Assembly: GCA_033032865.1 (NCBI GenBank)
Contig: JAWHQI010000005.1
Location: forward strand, 12,238,001 to 12,302,000
Length of the DNA stretch: 64,000 nt
From: Dactylorhiza incarnata
Lineage: Eukaryota > Streptophyta > Magnoliopsida > Asparagales > Orchidaceae
Direction of reading: 5' to 3'
Positions 45,135 to 55,710 of this stretch are shown here, in pieces. The number at the start of each line of letters is the position of its first letter. Position 1 is the first letter of the stretch. The notes under the pieces were generated by a model, which did no database searches, was not told the origin of the DNA, and saw nothing but the letters and a program-made list of their open reading frames with translations. The position numbers and the translations under genes are program-made.

Positions 45135-45180
45135 GTTATGCATCTCGTTAGTGACAATTGTGCTGAGCGCACTTATAAGA
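45135..45180 (+). pseudogene. LINE fragment, last codons
   Basis: Continues the frame broken at 38267 (MHLVSDNCAERTYKRAT then TAG), as is expected if the copia element landed in the end of a LINE frame. AT-rich sequence follows. Confidence 0.4.
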
Positions 45181-47569
45181 GAGCAACTTAGTTAATAAAA
45201 CTCTCTTTTCTACCATAAAAATTGTTGAAGAAAGGGCTTGATAAAAACATGAGCCCATGTGCAATACCAACATTCCCCACTCTGAAGAAGAATGGATATT
45301 GGAGAATGTGTTAATCGTTGGGAATCTGCCATGTCTCCAGGCTCAACTTCAACTCCTACCACAACCTCATATATACCTCCAACCTCCATTGTAGGCTTAC
45401 TGCGGACCTCTACAACAGTTTACTTCATGCTTGGGACTCTTAGGAGCTTTTATGACACGATGATCTTCAACGGAGACATTTTCTACCGGGAGCGACAAAG
45501 ATTCTTGCATGGCTTGCATCTGGGGCATGACAGTCTCCATTCATCAGAGATGATGCTTACGGGGGGGGGGGTGGGGGGTGGAGAGATTGATGAGGATCAT
45601 TTGCGCATTATTTAGAATTTACGAGATTTACCACTTTTGGTTCATCAGATTGACGATCGGGGACCTCCATCGTGTTTCGTTACGATTTTTCATAGTTTTA
45701 TTTTGAGAGTTGGTTTAAATAAATTGATTGGGCAATCTGGTCCTTCCGATTCCTTTAACATAAATCTCCCATATATATCATATTGGATTTTTAGGTCAAG
45801 GAATTGAGAGTTGTTGTTCTTACTAAGCCGTTTGATCATCGTATGTACCGACGCTCACATCCCTTGGTGCCAATGCCAAAGGGCTCTCCCACCACCACTA
45901 TTGGTGCTACTGCCAACCACCACCTCCTCCATCGTTCACCGCTTCTTCTTCTGAGAACACACAACCTCTTTCCCTCATCCCCATATCTCGCAACTGCCTT
46001 CCTTACTCCAGCCGAGTCCCACCTCCGCCTTTGTCCACTCTAGGATGCCAACCACCGACTCCCCTGCATCCATTGATCACTCCTAGCACTGACAGTTGCT
46101 GTTCTATTCTTCCTAGGGACGAAAGCTGCTGGTTGTCCCTTCCTAGGGCCAGCCCTCCCTACGCCACTTCCCAGTCCCGTTTCCCCCAAGGCCCTTTCCC
46201 CACCTCCATCCAATACCCATATCCCTTCCTCCCAATCACAGATCACCTATAATCTCCTCACATCTGCATTTCCCAACCTCCCCTCCCTCTTTAGCCCTTC
46301 CCCAATCCTCTCATAATAGTCCATGCTCTTCCTCCTTCCTCGAGTCTCCAAAATTCTCCAAACCCTAAAAATCCTCATATCTCATTTCCCCTCCAACCGC
46401 ACATCGGAACCAACACATCGCTCCTATGACTGTCTCAAGGCTGCCTATCACATCCTTCACTGTCGGTGCTGATTTTTTGGCGAGTTTTAATCTTAGTTTT
46501 AATTCCTCGTATTTTACTAGTGTGCTTTAATTGTTAGAAAATTATGCTTTAATGTAATTTGACTTTCACTTTTAGTAGACTTAAATTTCTCATTCGCTAC
46601 AAACTTTTAATTTTTGTGCACTCTTAATTAATTTGCAATTGTTTCTTCCTTACTTAATTTGAATGCCTGTGATTTAATTGTGATTAAATAAATGATTTTA
46701 AAATATATTGTTTAATTAATTGCATGTCAGAATTGATTGTCATTTGAGTTAGTTGCGTCAGTTGCATCGCGTTAAGGTTAGGGTTAGCTAGCTTTTAGTC
46801 CATTGGTTTATGTGCACGCATTTATTCACATCCTTGGTTCAATTGGCCCATAGTTCTGTTTGCATTTCACTTGCGTGCTCACATTTATATGGAGTTAGGG
46901 CATCTTGTCGGTCAGATGTAGATTTCTCTTGCGCCAATATTACTCCAAAATGTAACCATTACGATAATGCTAAGAACTTGCTTACCAACAAATTCTTTTG
47001 CCCACTTGAAGTCCATTCTGGTGAAGTGATATTTTTTTCTTCTAATTGTTCTTCTCCTTATGAATGCAATGAAGCTTTAGAAAAGGTGAGGCAAACCTCA
47101 TCACAACACGCCTTTTAAGTTGAACTTGTCCCGTAAAGCTCCTTAACATCTTGACTATACTGTGATGAACATAAATATAACCATTTTGATCATTGCCATC
47201 TTTAATGTTCTACTTATGAGTTATGACAAACATTTTGCCAATATTCTCCAACATCAAGTCGATGCAGCAAGCAGTACATGGAGTCCAATACAAATGTGGT
47301 CCTTTCGCTTCTAAACCATGATAGAGCAACCATATAATTCCCATTCATTTTCATAGGTGATGCGGCTTCGGCAAGAGTACCGTTGTCGTACAAGTAATAA
47401 TAGAACGGGAAGTGAATCCTCGAGTATCGAATCTCGCGGAACACGGCGGGGTGGTTTACTTTTGAGAAAGACTTGAGATCGAAGTCTTGGTCGGGGTGGG
47501 GGGGGGGGGGGGGGTTAATTTTGATCACTACTAATGCTATAAAAAGAAAACTAATTTAACTTGCGGGTC
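45181..47569. other. Unassigned sequence, no gene supported
   Basis: 45260-45620 and 45800-46250 have short open frames with no known motif; the second is Pro/Ser/Thr-rich. 46470-46830 is AT-rich. A plus frame at 46810-47118 and a minus frame at 47214-47528 have ordinary composition but nothing I recognise. G runs stand at 45561-45571 and 47498-47514. Old repeats seem likely. Confidence 0.4.
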
Positions 47570-50500
47570 GCCGACACCGCTTCGCACCTCCACGGGTCAC
47601 CGCCTTAACCTTGATCAAGTGGTTCACCCTATAAGGCAGAAGAAGAGGGAGATAACCACTACTTTGGCCGAGCCCATTCCCGAAGTGGTGAAGAAGCTGT
47701 TGGAGGCAGGTTTTGTATCATAAATCCAATATCCAGGCTGTCTTTAATGCTGTAATGATGAAGAGGGCAGGGGGAAAATAGAGAATGTGTATCGATTTCT
47801 CTTCTTAATAAAGTTTGCCCTAAGGATTGTTACCCTTTGCCTCAGATCGACGCGCTGGTTGACTCAATCGTCGGTTTTCCTGTAATGAGCTTTCTTGATG
47901 CTTTTTCAGGATACCATCAGATCCAGATGCGTCCTCCTGACCGTCGCGGCGTCTCCTTCATCACGAACGATGGTTGCTGCAACCACAAGATGATGCCCCT
48001 TGGGCTCAAGAACGAGGGAGCGACTTACCAACGGATAATGGACAACGTCTTCAAGGAGCAGAAGGGACGTAACCTGGAGTTCTATGCGGATGAGCTCATG
48101 GTGAAGAGCAAGAGCATTCAAGAGTACCTCGAAGACTTGGTCGAGAGCTTCGCGACATTATGAAAGTGCAAGATGAGGCTCAACACGGCGAAATGTGTTT
48201 TTGGAGCCAGTAATGTAAAATTCTTGGGCCATCTCCTGATTCCAGCAGGAGTGGAGCCCAATCCTGACAAAGTGAATGACATCATGGAGATGGCGGCTCC
48301 AAGAGATACAAAAGAAGTACAATGATTGGCCGGCAGACTGGCAGGTTTAAGCAGATTCCTGTCCAAGGCCGGGGAGAAGTGCTCTTCATTCTTCAAGACT
48401 CTTCGGAATAATCGAAAGTTTGAATGGGCGGTGAGATGTGAAGAGGATTTCCAAAGTTTGAAGTGTCAGTTGACCTAGGCACTGTTGCTGCAAGGGCCTA
48501 GAGAGGGAGAAGACCTTTCCCTTTATGTAGGAGCCGGGGAAGAAGCCGCGAGTTCAGTTTTTGTTCAGAAGGAGGGGAAAAGCAGTTCCCAATCTTCTAC
48601 GTAAGCCGTATCTTGCGAAAGGCTAAGTTACGCTATCCATTGGAGAAGCTGACTTTTGCCTTAGTCATCTCGGCTCTAAAGCTCAGGCCATACTTTCAAG
48701 CGCATACCATCAGGGTAGTGATCGACCATCCTATACGTAGCATCATGGAAGGGGTGGAGCACTTAGGTTGATTAGCCAAGTGGTCCGTGGAGCTCAGTGA
48801 GTTTGACATCGTCTTTGTGCCTCGAATGACCATAAAGGCGCAAAGAGGGAACGAGTTCTCCGAAGATTGTATCATGGAAGATGTTTGTCGACGGAGCCTC
48901 GCGAAGGAGTTATCTCGGTGTGGGCATTATACTGGAAAGCTCGCAAGGAATGAGGATCGAGCAGGCGATGGAGATCCTCTTCCCCGTCACGAACAACCAT
49001 GCTGAGTTACGAGTATGAAGCCATAATCACAGGCCTTCGCCTGACCAAAGAACTGGGAGTGCAGGACCTTGTGGCTCACACAGATTCATTGGTGATCGCA
49101 TCCCAGATCTGCGGGGAGTTCGAAGTGAGAGAAACAACTTTTTAATAATACATCGTAAAGGTGAAGAGCTTGATAAGAACTTTCCGATCGTTCTTCATCC
49201 AACACGTTCGAAGAGAGGAGAACTTGGAGGCCGATCAGTTGACGAAGTATGGCCCGAGGGTCGGGGGTACCACAACTGAGTTATTTTAGCTATCTATCGA
49301 GGAAGGAGAGTTGATGGAGATTGAGCAACAAGCATCTTGGGTTAACCTTTTTGTGTCTTTTCTCACCACCGACCAGTTCCCAGCAGAGGTCGAGGACAAA
49401 AGGAAGTTCTGATACAAGGCGGCTTACTACATGCTTCATAACAGAGACTTATATCGAAAGACCCTCTCTGGTCCGCCAGTTCGATGCATCACTGATGCGT
49501 AGGTCCCTCGAATCCTGGAAGAGATTCATTCAGGAGAGTGCGGAAGCCATTCTGGAACCTGCACTCTCGATCAGCGAGTTCTGAGGCAAGGTTACTTCTA
49601 GCTGGCCATCAGGAAGGATGCAGAGGTCTTCTCCAAGAAGTGCCAGACGTGTCAGCTTTATGCCCCACTCCAGCTGCAACTAGCTCAGCAACTCCGATCA
49701 ATCACGACCCCGTGTCTGTTTGCTATTTGGGAGATGGACTTGCTTGGACCATTCCCCCAGACGAGTGGTCAGAGAAAGTTCATTTTGGTTATGATCGACT
49801 ATTTCCCAAAATTGATCGAGGCTAAGGCACTAGCCAAGACCACGTCCCAAGTAGTGCAAAATTTCATTTTAGGAGAGATTGCTTGCAGGTTCGGGATACC
49901 CCTTGCGATTATCACTGACAACGGTCCGCAATTTGCCAGCTTGGAGCTAACTGATTTTTGTAGTCAGCTGGGAACAGATCTTCGCTTTGCATCCGTCCTT
50001 CACCCTCGAAGCAACGGTTATGTTGAGGCAGATAACAAGCTCATCCTCAACCTCTTGAAGAAAGTAGAAAACTTAAAAGGGAGCTGGGCGGAGCAGCTTC
50101 CTTCAGTTCTTTGGGTCTTGAGAACACTCCGAACTCTGCAATGGGGAAAACTCCATTCAAATTGTCCCACGGTTCAGAAGCCCTCATCCCCTTGGAGTTC
50201 GAGGTCAGGAGCCAAGGGTGATAATAGCAGGGGATGGAGAGGAGGAATGACGCCTTGAGAATGAAGTAGCCAAATGCTTTCCCTCGACTTCATTGAAGAA
50301 CTCCGAGACTTCGCCATAACTCGGTAAGAAGAGATCAAGCGGAGGATGACAAGACACTTCGACAAACACATCCGAATCAAGCAATTTCAGAAGGGAGATC
50401 TCGTGCTGAAAATAGTTGATGCCGCGTGAAGATCTTCCGCCGTTGACAAACTCGACCCAAATTGGGAAGGACCATTCTTGTTCCTGGAAGCTCTCAAAAC

Positions 50501-50585
50501 AGGAGGATACCGCCTGCAGAACTCAGAAGGAGAACCCCTCGGGAACACTTGGAGTGGAGATGATTTGAAACGTTTTTTCCCGTAA
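47570..50585 (+). pseudogene. Old Tat-like pol remnant (RT, RNase H, integrase)
   Basis: Heavily decayed gypsy pol. RT: MPQIDALVDSIVGFPVMSFL, DAFSGYHQIQMRP, KMMPLGLKNEGATYQRIMDN, with the active-site box reading YADELMVKS in place of YVDDMLVKS, so the second Asp is lost. RNase H pieces are at 48480-49260. The integrase core in frame 49734-50258 keeps MDLLGPFPQTSGQRKF, ITDNGPQFASLEL and NGYVEADNKL (D, D and E). A C-terminal piece is at 50390-50585 (NLKRFFP-type end in another frame). No LTRs were found next to it. It resembles the Tat element at 21101 but is clearly a different family. Confidence 0.8.
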
Positions 50586-51304
50586 AACTCCAAAATGTCA
50601 AAGGGGCAACAAATGCTCGTCAAGTTATGTGTTTGTAAATATTTACTCGCTGCTCGATTAAATATTAATATGAGAAAGTCTTTTTTTTTATGATTAGTCT
50701 TGATACCATATCAGGGCGAAACTCATCTCCACAAGTGACTTAGAGCATGGACCTCCATCTCACTCATTAAAACCCTCAGTTGAGTGATGGGAAAGAGCCT
50801 CAGGTTTATAGCGCATCCTCCTAAGGCCAAGCCTCTGCATTGACGGTTGAGATCAGCTCCCCTCTTGCATGTTGGCCTATGATCCCTCGAGCGCTCTTCT
50901 CATCCATCCGATGGGTTACTAGGAGAGAGACTGAAGTCATCATCTAAAAATCTTATGGGAGGCGGATCCACTACCGACTACAAGACACCCAGTCTCTATG
51001 GCTCGAGTGTCTTCAAGAGTCATCAATTCAATGAGGCTCTAAAGCCAGTTTCTTCCAGCAAAGTACTTATAAATACTGTATGCCCTCCACAAAATGGTGG
51101 AACTAATCCCCTCGATCTTTTAAAGTGGCAGGGTGAGCTCCTTAATATTGAGACCTTTGACTCTTCATTATTGGTATTTTGGGAATAGCTGGATCCGTCT
51201 ACAACAACACCACTACCCAAGCCTTTATCCCAGCATAGCTGGATCCGTCTAAACACCAGAAATATCCTTGGTTGGGTGATGGGACGACGCCTATGGTTAA
51301 TAAC
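50586..51304 (+). other. Non-coding tail, with SINE-like scrap near 51185-51250
   Basis: No domain. At 51185-51200 and 51235-51250 the 16-base ATAGCTGGATCCGTCT is repeated, flanking ACAACAACACC and CAAGCCTTTATCCCAGC, which resembles the 3' end of plant Au-type SINEs in reverse. Too short to classify firmly. The rest may be the 3' UTR of the Tat-like remnant. Confidence 0.35.
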
Positions 51305-51462
51305 TGATGACTGATATTTTAGTCATCATTTTAAGGCTAATATCTTATTAGATATTTAAATAAATTATCACATTTTTGTTCGTTCTTTTTATAAATTTTC
51401 GTAAAAATAATATTTTATATTCTAACTCATATTTTCTCTATTTTGTAAGATTTCGGTTGCGT

Positions 51463-51805
51463 TCGACGAAAATTCAGGAGTTTGACGAACTGCGCCTGAC
51501 GGCCTGGAGATTTGATACGCGCTGTCGGGAGTTCGACGAACTGCGTTCGACGAAAGCGCGGGAGATCGACGAACTGCGCCTGGCGAACTGCGATCGACGA
51601 ACGGGCGAGAGATCGGCGAACTGCGTTCGACGAATATGTGGGAGATCGACGAACTGTCGCCTGTCGGCCTCCGATCGATGAACGGGCGTGAGTTCGACGA
51701 ACCACGTTCGACGAATATGTGGGCGATCGACGAACTGTCGCCTGGCGGCCTCCGATTGACGAACGAGCGAGAGTTTGACGAATTGCGTTCGACGAATGTT
51801 CAACA
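51463..51805. repeat. TCGACGAA array in the Athila 5' LTR
   Basis: About eleven TCGACGAA sites plus variants (TTGACGAA, TCGATGAA, TCGGCGAA), arranged in higher-order units of roughly 80-90 bp with GTTCGACGAATATGTGGG, GATCGACGAACTG and CCTCCGAT. Frames read across both strands (Arg/Ser/Asp-rich) are repeat read-through. Confidence 0.85.
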
Positions 51806-51882
51806 ACGCCTCCTTCCCGCCAATGCTTCCCGCCAGCAATTAATCCAGTAGGCGCCTTCTCCGCTGCTACTTCAATCACGCC

Positions 51883-51927
51883 TGTTACACGCCCCTTGGT
51901 CACGGGCGTGACCAAGGGCGTGTAACA
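51883..51927. other. 45-bp near-perfect palindrome in the Athila 5' LTR
   Basis: Arms TGTTACACGCCC(C)TTGGTCACG and CGTGACCAAGGGCGTGTAACA around a two-base centre, with a single bulged C. It is 14 bp upstream of the TATA-like box. The same 45 bases occur at 63489-63533. Confidence 0.85.
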
Positions 51928-51941
51928 CCAAAAAATTTAAC

Positions 51942-51949
51942 TATTTAAG
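51942..51949 (+). promoter_or_regulatory. TATA-like box of the Athila 5' LTR
   Basis: AACTATTTAAGGGGAGC, plus sense, directly after the hairpin; the copy in the right LTR is at 63548-63555. Confidence 0.55.
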
Positions 51950-52898
51950 GGGAGCTTTTCCTGATGCTGAGGAGACACGAATTTTTGGGAGTTTTAGCTT
52001 TAGTTTTTGCACTGTTTTCTTATTCTCAAGCTTGTACTCTTTTTCTTCTCAAATTATACTTTCATTTCAAGGTTTGTAATTTTCAATTTCTTAGTTCTAA
52101 CCTTTTTGCAATTCAATAAAATAATTCTTTTTCTCTTATTCTGCTCTCTCTTTAATCATGCACCTCTTTATTTTCGTTAATTCCTCCATCTCTATGAGTA
52201 ACTAATTTTCTATTAGTACTCGACCGAGATGATCCAAGGAAAATATAATTCATGACTTAATTTTTAGCTTCTCTTTCTCTTCTTTAGAATGCTTTAGAAT
52301 TATCCTTAACTCTTTTTGATTTGAGATTATATTATCGATATATAATTCTCATTCTTGTTTTCGTAATCTAATAACCGAGAGGTTCTGATTTCGAATCGAT
52401 CATTTCAAGGATAAAGAGAGTTGAATGCACTCCTCGAGAGAGGATGACATAATTCTCCCGGATTGGAGTCAAATCCAATAGAGGAGTTCACTACGATAAG
52501 ACGAGTTTTAAGGGTTTTGATTCTAGAGCGAAAGTTCGATTGATCAACCTAAACTCAGTTGAGTGTATCCTCGAGAGAGGTACGTTTATAATTCGGGAAC
52601 CTCCACGTTCAAGTAATTTCTTTAAGAGAATTAGAAGTTTTATTTCTTATATTTATTTTCCAAGGTGATTCAAGGTTGAGTACTAATCTTTTAATTCATA
52701 GTTCTTTTAAATAAGTTATCTCTCTTTCTTGCAAACCAACTCCAAAGTATTGTTGATAGAATAATAGAGATTTTTTTGAAGTAAGAGTATTCAACCGCCC
52801 TGAGTCTAATATGACCTTGGTTTTTATAACCTATACTACATTCGATACGGTACACTTGCCGTCATCGTTTGCGGATATAGTTTTGCGCATCAAGTTTT

Positions 52899-52916
52899 TG
52901 GCGCCGTTGCCGGGGA
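52899..52916 (+). other. Primer binding site of Athila
   Basis: TGGCGCCGTTGCCGGGGA, six bases inside the LTR. This is the well-known Athila site, complementary to the 3' end of tRNA-Asp. Confidence 0.9.
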
Positions 52917-53002
52917 CTTTCGGTTGATATTTCGAAAAAAGAAATATCTATTAATTTTATCTTTTCTTTTCTTATTTTTTTATTAAGGTGTAACTAAATT
53001 CC

Positions 53003-53086
53003 TGGAAAGGACGCTTTGGGCTTGAATTCCCATCACAGCCTCTAGTACCTTGCGAGCCCTTCACCGGGTTGACCTTGGGAAGTCCA
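53003..53086 (+). repeat. 84-bp repeat, 5' UTR copy
   Basis: Begins TGGAAAGGACGCTTTGGGC and ends CTTGGGAAGTCCA. It is identical over 84 bp to 61373-61456 in the 3' UTR. It lies between the PBS and the gag start, where RNA packaging signals are usual. A low-complexity A/T stretch follows (53095-53220). Confidence 0.9.
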
Positions 53087-53231
53087 GGACTAATATTAAA
53101 TCACCGAATAAAAAAAAATCTACATAAAAAAAATAAACTAAAAAAAAAATAAAAAAAAAATATTAAATATATTTATCTAAAATTTAATTTACCTTTTTCT
53201 TTTTCCACATCTTTTTTTTTTCTTTTGGTTT

Positions 53232-54941
53232 ATGACCCGAGTAAACTCTTCAATTAATCTTGAATTTTGTTTTGATCCGGAAATCGAGCGCACCTTTCGG
53301 CGACGTCTCCGATTTAGTGATCTACCAATAATTCGCGAAGAGTTAATCGGAGAAACTAACGAAAATATAATGGACGATCCCGACCATAATGAGGCTCCGC
53401 TACGGACTATGTCCTATTATGCGAGGCCGAATTGGGAGGGAACACAATCTAACATTATTCGTCCGGCGGTGGCGAATAATAATTTTGAAATTAAAACGAA
53501 TATCATTCAGATGGTTCAGCAAACCGTCGTTTTCGACGGCTTACCAGATGAATATCCTAATCTGCATTTATTAAATTTTTTGAAAATTTGCGATACGTTT
53601 AAAATCAATTGCGTCACCGATGACGCCATTCGTTTGCGTTTATTTCCTTTTTCTTTGCGGACTAAAGCCAAGCAGTGGTTGGGATCTCTTCCTAGAGGTT
53701 CCATCACTACATGGGCCGAAATGACGGAGAAATTTTTAACGAAATATTTTCCTCCGGCGAAGTCCGCTAAACTACGTACATACATTCTCTCTTTTACGCA
53801 AATAGACTCGGAGTCTCTCTATGACACATGGTAGCGCTTCAAGGAATTATTGTGGAGATGTCCTCATCATGCCCTTCCTTTGTGGCAACAAATTCAAACT
53901 TTCTACAATGGTTTGAATCTCCAAACAAGGCAAATGATTGATGCGGCAGCAGAGGGGACTCTTAATAACAAAACCTCCGAGGCCGCTCAAGAGCTTTTTG
54001 AAGAGATGGTCATGAACGCATATCAGTGGAATGCGCCACGGACGCGCCCTAACAAGCCGGCCGGACTTTATGAAGTCGAGGCAGCCACTAATTTAGCGTT
54101 ACAAGTAGAGAGATTAACTAAGCAAGTGACAGAGATGTCTGCTTTCTCCGCCACCAATTGGGCTAATCATAATAATAATGAAAATAATAATAATTTCATT
54201 CAAGAACAAGTAGATTATTTGGGAAACTCTTATCGTCCTCCTTATAACCCGAATAATAATATTCCATTTAATAATTCTTATAATCCGTGTTTTAGGAACC
54301 ATCCTAATTTTTCATGGAGCAACCCCAATAATGCTCAGCGTCCACCACAAGTGAATCCTCCCGGATTCGCTCCGCCACCACCACACAAGTCCTCTTCATT
54401 TGAAGAGGCTTTCACCAAATACATTGCCTCCAATGAGTCCAACATCCGGAATCTATCCGGATCTATTAAAAGTTTAGAAAATCAGATTGGACAACTCGCC
54501 AAGATGTTCTCCGAACCAGGACGCCAGCAAGGAGCTCTAACGGGCAATACTGAGCCCAATCCACGGGAGAGCGCCAACGCAATAATCCTCCGCGGCGGAA
54601 AGGAGGTAAAAACTTCAAAATTGGCCGAGCCTGAGGTAAACGTTCCAACTCCGCCTCCGCATTTTAATTCTTCTGATTTAGCTCCGCGCATTATTCAAAC
54701 GCCTTCTATTCCGTATCCTTCTAAATTACAAAATGAGCGCAACGAGGAGCAGTATAAAAAGTTCATAAATATTTTAAAACAAATTCAAATCAACGTACCA
54801 TTCTGCGAGGCACTCTCACAAATGCCTAAATACGCGAAATATCTAAATGAATTATTATCAAATAAAAAGAGACTTGAAGACATTTCGCGTATTTCTCTTA
54901 ACGCAGAATGTTCGGCGATTGTTTTAAATAAATTGCCGTAA
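53232..54941 (+). pseudogene. Athila gag, one internal stop
   Basis: ATG at 53232 (MTRVNSSINLEF, then EIERTFRRRLRF). The Gag domain runs through FDGLPDEYPNLHLLNFLKIC, FPFSLRTKAKQWLGSLP and MTEKFLTKYFPP. A TAG at 53832-53834, after YDTW, replaces an expected Glu or similar codon; the same frame goes on with RFKELLWRCPHH, FYNGLNLQTRQMIDAAAEGT and a Lys/Asn/Pro-rich tail. A TAA at 54939-54941 (after LNKLP) ends it before the protease in the same frame. Gag in this lineage has no classical CCHC knuckle here, and none is seen. Confidence 0.88.
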
Positions 54942-55710
54942 AAATTAAATGATCCGGGACGGTTCTCCATCCCGTGTTTGTTCGGCAATTTATTAATTAA
55001 ACACGCCTTGACCGATCTAGGAGCTAGCATAAATCTTATGTCGTTCTCCTTATTTAAAAAGCTTGGTTTGGGCACCCCAAACCCAACCAATATAAGCATC
55101 CAACTAGCGGATCAGTTCGTTAAGTACCCGATCGGGGTCATAGAAGATGTGCTAGTGAAGGTTGACAAGTTTATCTTTCCGGTAGACTTTGTATCCTCGA
55201 TATCGAAGAGGACGCCGAAGTACCACTCATACTCGGCCGGCCCTTCCTAGCCACCGCTCGGGCTATTATCGACGTAAGTAACGAAAATCTTCTCCTACGA
55301 GTTGGGGAAGAAGAAGTTACTTTTAATATAAATAAGTCAATGAGAAATATGCTTCCAAACGACGACTCTTGCTTTACCTTAGAAACAAATTTGAAGAGGA
55401 AATAACGTCGTTTTCTGAAATAATTTCTCCTTCATTTGAAAACCCGGAAATTGCAAATTTATTTTGTCTACAAGAAATAACTCGACCGCTCAAATTTGAA
55501 GAAATAAAATTGGATAATTCTAAACTAAAAACATCTTACGAGGAGCCACCGAGTTTAGAATTAAAACAATTACCGGAACATTTAAAATATATATTTTTAG
55601 AAAAAGATTCGAAATTGCCCGTAATAATATCTTCCGCACTTAACGATTCAGAAATTTCCGAATTAATTAAATTTTTAAACAATCACCGCCATGCAATTAC
55701 ATGACAAATT
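54942..55710 (+). pseudogene. Athila protease and linker, frameshifted
   Basis: Frame 54942-55250: IKHALTDLGASINLMSFSLF is the protease region (D-L-G-A-S active site, usual for Athila). A one-base frameshift near 55195 moves the reading to EDAEVPLILGRPFLATARAI, which includes the typical ILGRPFL motif, then NLLLRVGEEEVTFNI. A stop and frameshift near 55400 lead to frame 55369-55704 (LEDSKLPVIIS-like region ...LIKFLNNHRHAIT) and a TGA at 55702. Confidence 0.83.

Larger units (their letters stand above)
38263..45139 (-). mobile_element. Ty1/copia element, SIRE-like, internally deleted (38268-45134)
   Basis: Flanked by a perfect GTTAT duplication (38263-38267, 45135-45139). In minus orientation the right copy is the 5' LTR (43834-45134) and the left copy the 3' LTR (38268-40328). 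The outermost bases on both flanks are TA instead of TG/CA, so the ends rest on the duplication and on the clean inner ends (TG at 43834, CA at 40328). Gag is present; then a short protease/pre-integrase piece; integrase, RT and RNase H are missing. A gypsy 3' fragment (about 41240-42902) is nested at the end of gag. SIRE-like is inferred from gag type and LTR design. Confidence 0.8.
51305..52892 (+). repeat. 5' LTR of the Athila element
   Basis: TG...CA. It contains the TCGACGAA array (51463-51805), the 45-bp hairpin (51883-51927), a TATA-like box (51942) and an AT-rich downstream half. The right LTR copy has few differences in the shared part, apart from a 25-base G run and an array of different length. 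Confidence 0.9.

Noticed and set aside
46040..46252. Pro/Ser-rich frames on both strands at 45800-46330
   Set aside because: Low complexity without motif; both strands open by composition.
47214..47528. Minus frame of 104 codons with ordinary composition
   Set aside because: I recognise no family, there is a G17 run in it and no splice or promoter context; not called as a gene.
51427..51915. Arg/Ser/Asp-rich frames on both strands in the Athila LTRs (also 62883-63531)
   Set aside because: Read-through of the TCGACGAA array; the same peptides recur in all phases and a repeat explains them.
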